From JACDAL01 sp035646635 (lineage in GTDB: Bacteria > Actinomycetota > CADDZG01 > WHSQ01), in the NCBI GenBank assembly GCA_035646635.1, contig DASRPA010000193.1:1-17451 (forward strand): 17,451 bases of DNA. Direction: 5' to 3'. Made by a program: the position numbers and the translations under genes. The first letter of the stretch is position 1, and each line of letters begins with the position of its first letter. Below, piece after piece: positions 7,768-14,986 of the stretch. The notes beneath the pieces were generated by a model. The model was not told the origin of the DNA, did no database searches, and worked only from the letters and a program-made list of their open reading frames with translations.

Positions 7768-8766
7768 TCATAAGGAGTGGTAGCCGGGGACGTCCTGGTG
7801 CGCTGAGTCCAGGTATACCTTCGCCTCAGGAGGCTGACCGAATCGCCCATGGCTCCACCGGATCTCGACATGACCATGCACGGTCCGCTCCTCCGAGGTT
7901 TCCCTCACCTCATACACCGCCGCCCACCGGACGCGAGGCTGGCCTCCCTCCTGGGGAGCAACCTCGAACCGGCGAAGCCTGTAGGCCTGGCGCCAGTCCC
8001 ACGGTGTGTCGATCCTGAGTCTCATGGAACCATGCCGACTCGACCCGAGTATGAAGTAGGGGGCGGAACCAATGCGTAGCAGCCGCCAGACCATCGCTTC
8101 GACATTCCTTGAGCTGATGTGGGCTCTCCACGACTCAGCAGTCGCTTCGGAGACGACACGGCAGAGCCGTGCGTAGGAGTACATAGCATCAGCCGGCCAC
8201 CCGCCACGCAGGGCATGGGCGAGGTGTCGTCTCTGGACCCGGGCGAGTTCGGATACGAGGGCGGGAAAAGGCATTCCTTCCACGAAAGGAATGCATGCCT
8301 GGTAGAGCTCCTGTAACTCGACCGGGGCGACGCGCTGGTACCAGTCACGACGGTTATCAACCGGAGCCTGCGAAAGAAGACCTTCCGCCAGACGGGCTGG
8401 ACTCGGATTGTGAAGGATCCTTGAGAGGTACTTGCAGCTGATCAGGTAGACGTGGTCGATACGGAGATCTGAAGGAACGACCTCGTCGCCGGGAGGTCGA
8501 CGATCACCAGTCCACTCAATGATTCTCGGGCGCCGGCCATTGAGGGCGCCGGGTGCGGTCAAGAAGGCCCGCCCGTTGAGGAGACCTGCGACAAACTCGG
8601 ACGCAAAGCATCCCGAGCGCCAGAGCTCAGCAAGCCGCTCCCAGTCGCCTTCTGTGAGATTGACTAGCGCAGCCGGACGCCGGGCGATGGTGATAGCCGG
8701 ATCCTCACCTTCCACCATCCCGAGTCCGGTGGCCAACTCCGTGACGAACGTCCGGTCGGACGGCAT
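7768..8766 (-). CDS. Putative restriction endonuclease, PD-(D/E)xK-like
   Basis: A 332-residue protein without a family I can name with certainty. The central segment reads EWTG at 84-87, PSDL at 98-101 and ISCKYLS at 109-115. The spacing D100-x9-S110-x-K112 resembles a PD-(D/E)xK nuclease core in which the usual D/E before xK is serine. A conserved-looking helix follows (NPSPARLAEGL, 120-130). The rest is mixed, with many Trp, Arg and His residues. The start at 8766 is chosen because it lies one base after the stop of the methyltransferase gene (TGA-T-ATG); earlier in-frame starts would read into that gene. Position directly after a DNA methyltransferase and the nuclease-like motif together suggest the restriction enzyme of a type II-like system. 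The motif is seen; the function is inferred. It converges on the HEPN gene with a 52-bp gap. Confidence 0.6.
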   Translation of the reverse strand: MPSDRTFVTELATGLGMVEGEDPAITIARRPAALVNLTEGDWERLAELWRSGCFASEFVAGLLNGRAFLTAPGALNGRRPRIIEWTGDRRPPGDEVVPSDLRIDHVYLISCKYLSRILHNPSPARLAEGLLSQAPVDNRRDWYQRVAPVELQELYQACIPFVEGMPFPALVSELARVQRRHLAHALRGGWPADAMYSYARLCRVVSEATAESWRAHISSRNVEAMVWRLLRIGSAPYFILGSSRHGSMRLRIDTPWDWRQAYRLRRFEVAPQEGGQPRVRWAAVYEVRETSEERTVHGHVEIRWSHGRFGQPPEAKVYLDSAHQDVPGYHSL

Positions 8767-8767
8767 A

Positions 8768-10234
8768 TCAGCGGTTGGGCCGCCCCCGTAACGCGTAGTT
8801 GCGGAGCCGCTCCTGACCCGTACTGTCGAGCAGCTCAATCAGATCGAAAACTGGACGTCCGGGGCCCTTAACCACGCCGAGGGCGACCGCGCCGGCACTG
8901 CCTCGCGCCGGCGCGTCCGTGGTGAGAAGTACGAGTGGGAGGTCACCACGACGCTCATGGAGCACCGCGGCTTTGCCCAGCGCCTTCCACAGGGTGTCCG
9001 TGCGTCTGAGACCCGCGCGGCTGGATGTGAAGGCGCCTGAAACGTCGAATGCCCATTCTTCGCCGAACTGGTCGAGGGCAACGAAGTTCAGCACAATCCC
9101 CAAGCCGGCAACCTTGACATCAGGTCGAATGTCACTGAATCCGCAGCTGGTAAGCAAGATCCCCGCCAGATCCTTTGCCTGCCTGCCCTCGCGTACCGCC
9201 CGAGCCTGGAAGTCCTCACTGTCGTCGGCGGACTTAACGGCGGGAAGGTGCACGCGGAATGGGGTTTTCGCGAGGTCCTCATGGCGATGAAGCCGTGCGA
9301 TCTCTTCAGCGACGCGCTTTCTTGAACGATCGACATAAGATCGATCGGTATCGAAGCCGATGTAGTGGCGGTGGGTACGAACCGCAGAAACAGCGGTACT
9401 TCCCGATCCCATGAACGGATCGAGCACTACATCGCCCTCGTACGTGTAGAGCTCAATCAAGCGCTTCGGGAGTGCGACTGGAAAGGGCGCGGGATGGCCT
9501 ACACGAGTTGCGCTTTCGGGCGGGATCTCCCACAGGTCGGTAGTAGCCTCCAGGAACTCATCGCGCGAGATCGTCGCCGTCGACGGGAGATCGGCCTTGT
9601 GCCGCTGTTCCGGCTTCAATGCCCGGTCAAAACGGCCCTTACCGGCAATCACGATCCGCTCAGTGACGTCCCGTAGAACGGGATTGCCCGGTCGCTGGAA
9701 TGTTCCCCACGCGCATGAGCTGCCGGCGGCGCGACCCTTCCACCAGATGACTTCCCCGCGAAGAAGAAGTCCGAGGTCCTGGAGGATCTCGGTCACGTCG
9801 CCAGCGAGCGAACGGAAGGGCCGTCTGCCGAGGTTGGCCACGTTTACGGCGATCCGTCCGCCGGGTTCCAGAACTCGCTTGCACTCTTCGAACACGTCGT
9901 GCAACAGCCCCAGATACTCAAAGTAGGAGCCCGGTACGCCGTTTTTACCCAAGCTCTCCTCGTATTCTTTTCCTGCGAAGTAGGGAGGGGAGGTCACGAC
10001 CAGTGCGACGGAGTTCGACTCGACCTTGCTCATGTCGCGCGCATCGTGTTTGTAGAAGACATCCACTTTCTTCGGGCGGACGACCGCTGTGTCGTTGGAG
10101 AGCTCCGGAGCGACGAACCGCTCGTAGAAGGCGGATGCGTCGTGGCTCTCTCGTCGCGACGACCCAAAACGAGCGGTCGCGGTCGGCCGACGGACGCGGC
10201 CATTTCGCGGTTCCCCCATCGCCGCGGTCGTCAC
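8768..10234 (-). CDS. Beta-class site-specific DNA methyltransferase with extra C-terminal domain
   Basis: A 488-residue DNA methyltransferase of the N4-cytosine/N6-adenine type (PF01555). Motif IV, TSPPYF, is at ~81-86, and motif I, DPFMGSGST, is at ~272-280. The order IV before I defines the beta class, and the SPPY form is common in N4-cytosine enzymes, though N6-adenine cannot be excluded. The catalytic domain ends near 320. The remaining ~165 residues are an additional domain with LDQFGEEW, FDVSG and a basic LRRTDTLWKALGK stretch. GTG 10234 is chosen over the longer ATG at 10282 because GGGAGGA lies 7 bases upstream and the GTG overlaps the stop of the RHH gene as GTGA. The conserved core begins well after either start. 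It lies between the RHH gene and the putative nuclease gene, all apparently one operon. Confidence 0.9.
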   Translation of the reverse strand: MTTAAMGEPRNGRVRRPTATARFGSSRRESHDASAFYERFVAPELSNDTAVVRPKKVDVFYKHDARDMSKVESNSVALVVTSPPYFAGKEYEESLGKNGVPGSYFEYLGLLHDVFEECKRVLEPGGRIAVNVANLGRRPFRSLAGDVTEILQDLGLLLRGEVIWWKGRAAGSSCAWGTFQRPGNPVLRDVTERIVIAGKGRFDRALKPEQRHKADLPSTATISRDEFLEATTDLWEIPPESATRVGHPAPFPVALPKRLIELYTYEGDVVLDPFMGSGSTAVSAVRTHRHYIGFDTDRSYVDRSRKRVAEEIARLHRHEDLAKTPFRVHLPAVKSADDSEDFQARAVREGRQAKDLAGILLTSCGFSDIRPDVKVAGLGIVLNFVALDQFGEEWAFDVSGAFTSSRAGLRRTDTLWKALGKAAVLHERRGDLPLVLLTTDAPARGSAGAVALGVVKGPGRPVFDLIELLDSTGQERLRNYALRGRPNR

Positions 10235-10461
10235 GACGCCGTCCTCCCATCCGAGTCCATGGGATAGCGCTGCGTTTCCCATGGACCCTCGGCGCCGGGT
10301 GGCGAAACCCGTCGCAGATAGTCGGAGATGGCGCGCGTCACGAGGAAGTTGACAGAGACGTCTCGCTCCGTGGCCGCCGCATGGAGCTCCTCCCGGAGGG
10401 AGGCCGGCAGGCGGATCGCTGTTGCGATTCGCGGCTCGTCGTAGATCCTCGGGCGGCCCAT
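10231..10461 (-). CDS. Ribbon-helix-helix DNA-binding protein, putative operon regulator
   Basis: A 76-residue protein with a CopG/Arc-type ribbon-helix-helix fold. The strand IATAIRLPASL (~12-22) contributes the DNA-contacting beta ribbon. Helix 1 (REELHAAATERD, ~23-34), the turn VSVNFL and helix 2 (VTRAISDYLRRV, ~40-51) follow the RHH spacing. Such proteins bind as dimers and usually repress their own operon or act as antitoxins. It is the first gene of the methyltransferase-nuclease operon and overlaps the methyltransferase start by 4 bp. Role as a controller of restriction gene expression is inferred; most type II systems use a helix-turn-helix C protein instead. No clear SD precedes its ATG, so it may be leaderless or use a weak site. 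The C-terminal ~20 residues look unstructured. Confidence 0.8.
   Translation of the reverse strand: MGRPRIYDEPRIATAIRLPASLREELHAAATERDVSVNFLVTRAISDYLRRVSPPGAEGPWETQRYPMDSDGRTAS
10242..10248 (-). promoter_or_regulatory. Shine-Dalgarno fixing the methyltransferase start
   Basis: On the minus strand GGGAGGA lies 7 bases before GTG 10234, inside the end of the RHH gene. It decides the methyltransferase start against the in-frame ATGs at 10282 and 10219. Confidence 0.65.
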
Positions 10462-10639
10462 GTGATGACCCTATCTAGCGGGTGAGACGAAGTGGTGGAT
10501 ATCGCGCGCACTAATCCGCGAGAATTCCTCTCTGCACCGAAACGGACTGGCTAAATCATGCCCGCGGCCCGACGTCCTTTGGAGCTTTACCCACGCCCGA
10601 GGTACGTGGATCTCCAATGAACGCGGCGTTGGAAGACCT
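10462..10639. other. Intergenic region upstream of the RHH-methyltransferase operon
   Basis: This 178-bp gap separates the end of the cyclase gene from the RHH gene, both on the minus strand, and should hold the promoter and operator of the second R-M operon. An imperfect palindromic stretch AACGC-G-GCGTT occurs at 10620-10630, and CGCGCG lies near 10503-10508. No clear -35/-10 pair, terminator or tandem operator repeats could be recognised. A 65-codon minus-strand ORF crossing it overlaps the cyclase gene end and is not called. Confidence 0.35.
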
Positions 10640-13600
10640 CTAGGTTCGAACTCCCGGCTCCAATCCAAGGAGGCCGGCCCGCTCTAGCCAGGGGGCCGCG
10701 CCCAGCTGCTCGAAAATGGCGCGCGCCTCGTCGACCAACGGAGATGCCTCTTGTTCGCGCCCCTGCCCCCACAGGCACTCCCCCAGCTCCAGAGATGTGA
10801 CGCCCAACCAAAAAGGTACTGCCAACCCCCGAAAAAGCCCACAAGCGTCTGCGAGAAGCCGTTCGGACTCGGCGGCGTCGCCGTTCAGCAGGGCGAGACG
10901 ACCCTTGGCCCTGAGCGATTGGGCGAACAGAGATGTGGGGAGCTTGCCGCGCGGGGTTCCGTCGATGATTGCCAACACACTGCGCACGGCGTCTTCGTCG
11001 TCCACCGCAAAGGCTGCCTCAATAGCCTCTATCGCTCCCTCTCGGAATAGCTCCGAAGTGACTCCGACCGTCGCGCGGGCGGCGACTGCCGTCTGCACGA
11101 TCTCCAGGGCCTCGCGTCCCCTGCCGCGGGCACGCAGCACCGCTGCCTTCCCGACCGCAAAAGCGGCTCGCTCCTGCACCTCCTTTGATTCTGCGGCCTC
11201 CGCGAAGAACTCCAAATAGCCTTCAGCCCGATCGAACTCTCCACGGTACACGCACAGCAGGGGCACCACGAGGATGACGGTCGCGAAAGCGGTACGAGTC
11301 ACAGAATAGGATTCGGACGGTATGTCGGCCACTGTCTTCAGCGCTGCATCCCACCTCCCGAGCGCGAACAGCGGATAGACATCTTGGGACAACAGGTTCC
11401 ATTCCCATTGTCGGTGCCCGAGTTTGCGCGCCAGGACCAGTCCATCGTGCAGGTATGCCCGGGAGGTGTCGTAGCGGTCGGCGTTCATCTCGAGACCGGA
11501 AAGGTTGAAGTATGCCCGCAGCGCCGAAATGTGGAGATCATGTTCAAGCGCTATCTCAAGCGCGTGCTTGAGCAGGGCTAGGGCCTCGGCTTTACGTCCA
11601 CCGAACAGCCTCAGGACACCTTGCGTGTTGAGGGCCTCCGAGAGAATGTCGGGGAGCTCGAGCGATTCGGCCGCCTCCAGGGCCATGTCGATGCGTTCTG
11701 CGGCGAGTTTTGTCTCTCCCGCGAACAGGAGAAAGCGGCCCAACTGGGCGGCCAGCGACGCGACGCCCTCGTCCAGTTCGTCGCCGGAAAGCACGGCGAG
11801 CGAGCGGTCCATCATCTCGACGCCATCATCGATCCGACCCACGTTCCACAAGCACTCACCGAGGCTCGCCAATACGCGTGCGGCGCGATGGCTCTCGTCT
11901 TCGCGCTCGAGCACGCCTAGAGCTTGCTGGAGATGGGCGATTGCCCTTTCGGTTCTGGCGCCGGCTGCGGCCATGTCGCCCGCCCGCTCGAGCACAGCCG
12001 CGCGCTCGAGGACGTCGTCCGACATCTCCGCCGCCCGTAAAAAGTAAGCCTCGGCCTCCTCGTTGGCCGCAAGAGAGCCCGCCCGCTCACCCGCGCGAGC
12101 AAGCAGCTCACTCGCCTTCTTCTGCAACTGCGATGCATCGGCCTCATCCGGTGCCAGCCGGAACGCCTCTACATAATGGGATCCGATGACTTCTACGATC
12201 TCGTCGGGATCGCCTCCCCGACTCGTCTCGAGGTAGCGCGCCGCGGCAATGTGCCTAAGCTTGCGATCGCGTTTGGACAGAGTGTTGTAGGCGACTCGCC
12301 TGAAAAGGTCTTGCAGGAAGCCGTACTGTCCCGCCTCGGGGGAGCGAGGATCGGCTTGCAGCCCGAGCAGGTCCTTGCGCACGAGGGACGCAAGCAGTGT
12401 TTCGAGATCCCCTCGATCGACCTCGCGCAGCGACGCAATGGCGGCTCCCGTGAAAGTCTTTCCGAAAACGGATGCGTCCTGCAGCAGGTGGCGCTCGGCA
12501 CCAGGGAGCCCGTCGAGGCGCGCCGCGATGAGAGCCTGCAGCGTTTCGGGTATCTCGAGGGTCATCGTCTCGGAGCGGGTAGTGAAACTGTTTCCTTCCT
12601 TCACGACGAGGCCACGATCAGTCAGCATTCGCACGGTCTCGACGGCATAGAGCGGCACCCCTTCAGCGCGATCTACGATGTCGTTGCGCAGTTTCTCCGG
12701 CAGGCCCGGCACGAGCCCCTCGACCAGCTCCCGCATGGTGTCTTCGGACAAAGGATCGAGGAACAAGGACGTGAAGTTGCGCTTACCGGCGCCCCATGTC
12801 GGTCTCTGCTCGAGCACTTCTGGGCGTCCGAGGGTCAACACGTAGATCGGAAACTCCTTGGACCACTCCAGGAGGTATTCGATGAAGTCGAGCAGCGATG
12901 CATCTGCCCATTGGATGTCATCGAAGACCATGACGACGGGAGAACGATCCGCGATGCGTTCGAAGAAGAGTCTCCAAGCGGCAAAGAGGTCTTCGCGTTG
13001 ACGAGCGGTGTGCTCCTCGATACCCAAGAGATGAGAAATTCGAGGTTCGATCCACCGGCGCTCGCCGGGGTCGGTGACGAACTCTTCGAGACAAGCACGC
13101 AGCTTCTCCAGAGCCGATGCCGAGCCCTCACCCTCTGAGATGCGCAGCCGCATCCGCACCATCTCGGCCAGCGCCCAATAGGTCACGCCCTCGCCGTATG
13201 AGAGACACCGCCCTCGATGCCACCAGATGTCCTGGGCGAGCCCGTCGATGTACTTGAAGAACTCCCAGGCGAGGCGAGACTTGCCGATGCCGGCAACACC
13301 AACGACGGACACAAGATGGACCCTCCCGTGCTCGGCGCATGCGTGGAAGAGCTCCTTCACGAGACGCAGCTCCCGTTGGCGGCCGACAAACGGCGCCTCA
13401 TAGCTGGACGACTTGATCGCACCACCGATGCCCGCGATGATCCGCTCGGCGCGCCACAGCTGCAGTGGCTCCGATCTGCCCTTGACCTCCCGCCGCCCTG
13501 CGTCCTGGTAGGCAACGGCCGACTCGGTGGCGCGGCGCGTAGCGTCCCCCACCAGAACCGTCCCGGGAACCGCAAGTGTCTGTATTCGGGAGGCCGCGTT

Positions 13601-14212
13601 TACAAGATCCCCCGCCACCATGCCCTGGTCCTTGGCACCGATAGTCACCGCGGCCTCGCCCGTGAGTACCCCGGCGCGCGCTCTGAGCTCAGTCAGCCCC
13701 ACCTCGGTTCCCAGCTCGCTCACGCCCTCGACCAGCTCCAAGGCGGCCCGTACGGCGCGTTCGGCGTCGTCCTCCTGGGCCGAGGGCGCTCCCCACACCG
13801 CCATCACCGCGTCGCCGATGAACTTCTCGACCACCCCCCCGTAGAGGGTAATGAGGTGGCGTGCCGTTTCGAAGTAGCGACCGAGCAGCTCGCGCACTTC
13901 CTCAGCGTCGCGCGACTCGGCCAGGGTCGTGAAGCCGACGAGATCAACGAACAGGACCGAGACGAGGCGCCGCTCGGCCAATCGGGCCGAAGTGGGCTCC
14001 GGGATCGGCGTCGCCGCCTCACGGGCCTGCCCTGCCTCCGAATTCCTCGACGGTGTCGAGCCGCCAAGCCCGCTGCCACACTCCCCGCAGAACTTCGCAG
14101 CAGAAGGGTTCGCCCCGCCGCAGGTCGGGCACAGCGATGCGAGGGCAGCGCCACATTCGATGCAGAACTTGCGGCCCGCCTCGTTTGCCGTTCCGCAGGA
14201 GCTACAGATCAA
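10640..14212 (-). CDS. Zinc-ribbon class III nucleotidyl cyclase fused to AAA/STAND ATPase with helical repeats
   Basis: A 1190-residue multidomain regulator. Two CxxC...CxxC zinc ribbons occupy residues 3-45 (Cys 3, 6, 17, 20 and 28, 31, 42, 45). A class III adenylate/guanylate cyclase domain follows (~80-250) with both metal aspartates (D90 in FVDLVGFT, D134 in GDAVMAVWG), K130, D202, N205 and R209, so it is probably active. A STAND/AAA ATPase begins at FVGRQREL with Walker A GVAGIGKS at 305-312 and Walker B VVMVFDD near 426-432. The C-terminal half is Ala/Leu/Glu-rich tandem helices, likely TPR-type. No C-terminal LuxR helix-turn-helix was seen. The TTG start at 14212 is chosen because AGGGGAG lies 5 bases upstream and the zinc ribbon begins immediately; the upstream in-frame ATG at 14293 would add 27 residues without domain features. 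The ligand and output are unknown. Confidence 0.92.
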   Translation of the reverse strand: MICSSCGTANEAGRKFCIECGAALASLCPTCGGANPSAAKFCGECGSGLGGSTPSRNSEAGQAREAATPIPEPTSARLAERRLVSVLFVDLVGFTTLAESRDAEEVRELLGRYFETARHLITLYGGVVEKFIGDAVMAVWGAPSAQEDDAERAVRAALELVEGVSELGTEVGLTELRARAGVLTGEAAVTIGAKDQGMVAGDLVNAASRIQTLAVPGTVLVGDATRRATESAVAYQDAGRREVKGRSEPLQLWRAERIIAGIGGAIKSSSYEAPFVGRQRELRLVKELFHACAEHGRVHLVSVVGVAGIGKSRLAWEFFKYIDGLAQDIWWHRGRCLSYGEGVTYWALAEMVRMRLRISEGEGSASALEKLRACLEEFVTDPGERRWIEPRISHLLGIEEHTARQREDLFAAWRLFFERIADRSPVVMVFDDIQWADASLLDFIEYLLEWSKEFPIYVLTLGRPEVLEQRPTWGAGKRNFTSLFLDPLSEDTMRELVEGLVPGLPEKLRNDIVDRAEGVPLYAVETVRMLTDRGLVVKEGNSFTTRSETMTLEIPETLQALIAARLDGLPGAERHLLQDASVFGKTFTGAAIASLREVDRGDLETLLASLVRKDLLGLQADPRSPEAGQYGFLQDLFRRVAYNTLSKRDRKLRHIAAARYLETSRGGDPDEIVEVIGSHYVEAFRLAPDEADASQLQKKASELLARAGERAGSLAANEEAEAYFLRAAEMSDDVLERAAVLERAGDMAAAGARTERAIAHLQQALGVLEREDESHRAARVLASLGECLWNVGRIDDGVEMMDRSLAVLSGDELDEGVASLAAQLGRFLLFAGETKLAAERIDMALEAAESLELPDILSEALNTQGVLRLFGGRKAEALALLKHALEIALEHDLHISALRAYFNLSGLEMNADRYDTSRAYLHDGLVLARKLGHRQWEWNLLSQDVYPLFALGRWDAALKTVADIPSESYSVTRTAFATVILVVPLLCVYRGEFDRAEGYLEFFAEAAESKEVQERAAFAVGKAAVLRARGRGREALEIVQTAVAARATVGVTSELFREGAIEAIEAAFAVDDEDAVRSVLAIIDGTPRGKLPTSLFAQSLRAKGRLALLNGDAAESERLLADACGLFRGLAVPFWLGVTSLELGECLWGQGREQEASPLVDEARAIFEQLGAAPWLERAGLLGLEPGVRT

Positions 14213-14217
14213 GCCAT

Positions 14218-14224
14218 CTCCCCT
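14218..14224 (-). promoter_or_regulatory. Shine-Dalgarno fixing the TTG start of the cyclase gene
   Basis: On the minus strand AGGGGAG is followed by a 5-base spacer and TTG 14212. An ATG in the spacer opens only a two-codon frame (ATG GCT TGA), so TTG is the sensible start. Confidence 0.6.
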
Positions 14225-14374
14225 CTGCTGTTGCCCGCTCCAAATAAAGTAGCCGACGTCATGATCCGCTACGAGTGCTCCATCTCGGGCCAAAGAATCC
14301 TACTCAAGACCAGCCAACCCCAACTCCGGCGGCATATGCGTGGTCTGATCTCATTTTGGAAGCGAAGGAGACCA

Positions 14375-14977
14375 TTGAAACGACTTCTTACGGAGCAGCC
14401 GATCCTCGGCATCTTCTCCGTCGGATACCTCGTCGCGTTCGTCGCGTTCGGGCTCTCTTCGGATCTGAGCCAGACGATCTTCTATGCCGTCTTCATGGTA
14501 GTGGCATTTGCCGTCGTTGCGATGACATACTCGCACTTTCGGCTGCGGCCGATCACTCTCTGGGGACTCACGCTGTGGGGAATTGCGCACATGGCGGGCG
14601 GGCTGTTGAGCGTCGGCGGAGATGTGCTTTACCGCTTCGACCTCGTTCCCGGGGTGCTGCGCTTCGATCAAGTCGTGCACGCGTTCGGTTTCGGCTTCGC
14701 CACCGCTGCATGTTGGGACGTGCTCGGCGAAGTGGTCATGCAGGGTCGAGCCGCAGCGCGCTCCGTTCTCGCTCTGCTCGGCGGACTCGGCTTCGGCGCG
14801 ATAAACGAGGCTATTGAGTTTCTGGTAACCCGGATCGATCCAAGCTCGAACGTCGGGGGCTTCGTGAACACCGGCTTCGACCTGCTCTTCAATGCTCTCG
14901 GCTGCGCACTGGCCGCCACCTCGCTCTATCTCACCGACCCCTCCCGCCGTCCTCCCCATCGAAAGCACCGGCCGTAG
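14375..14977 (+). CDS. Small multi-pass membrane protein, DUF2238/YjdF-like
   Basis: A predicted integral membrane protein of 200 residues from the TTG at 14375. Hydrophobic segments lie at about 9-27, 34-51, 59-80, 130-150 and 168-187, so about five transmembrane helices are expected. Polar residues sit in membrane-adjacent positions: DQVVHAF (98-104), NEAIEF (144-149) and NTGFDLLFNALG (165-176). This resembles the pattern of DUF2238 (YjdF-type) proteins, whose function is unknown. Start choice is uncertain. TTG 14375 has AAGGAG 4 bases upstream and yields a natural MKRLL N-terminus; in-frame ATGs at 14336 and 14261 add 13 or 38 polar residues but have no SD. It is divergent from the cyclase gene and 9 bp before the next gene, with which it may be cotranscribed. 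The family call is moderate. Confidence 0.7.
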   Translation: MKRLLTEQPILGIFSVGYLVAFVAFGLSSDLSQTIFYAVFMVVAFAVVAMTYSHFRLRPITLWGLTLWGIAHMAGGLLSVGGDVLYRFDLVPGVLRFDQVVHAFGFGFATAACWDVLGEVVMQGRAAARSVLALLGGLGFGAINEAIEFLVTRIDPSSNVGGFVNTGFDLLFNALGCALAATSLYLTDPSRRPPHRKHRP

Positions 14978-14986
14978 GCTGGGTGG

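Noticed and set aside
7712..7783. 23-codon ORF whose ATG overlaps the HEPN stop (ATGA)
   Set aside because: No Shine-Dalgarno, no recognisable peptide features, and it runs into the 3' end of the convergent nuclease gene.
8271..8294. Perfect 9-bp inverted repeat with 6-base loop
   Set aside because: It lies inside the putative nuclease coding sequence (IPFVEGMPFP). Such a repeat is expected about once by chance in a window this long.
10471..10668. 65-codon minus-strand ORF between the cyclase and RHH genes
   Set aside because: It overlaps the cyclase 3' end in another frame, has no SD, and has an Arg/Ser/Pro-rich composition typical of shadow frames in GC-rich DNA.
10640..10680. tRNA-like GGTTCGAAC at 10643-10651
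   Set aside because: The flanks do not pair as a T-arm and no anticodon or acceptor arms fit; it is the 3' coding end of the cyclase gene.
10640..14212. Cyclase as part of a CBASS or Pycsar-type defence system
   Set aside because: No effector gene with a cyclic-nucleotide sensor lies nearby, and the zinc-ribbon/cyclase/ATPase/repeat architecture is that of ordinary actinobacterial regulators.
13217..14977. Long plus-strand ORF of 586 codons
   Set aside because: Its first ~1000 bases are antisense to the cyclase gene and have no domain sense. Only the 3' part, from about 14375, encodes the real membrane protein.
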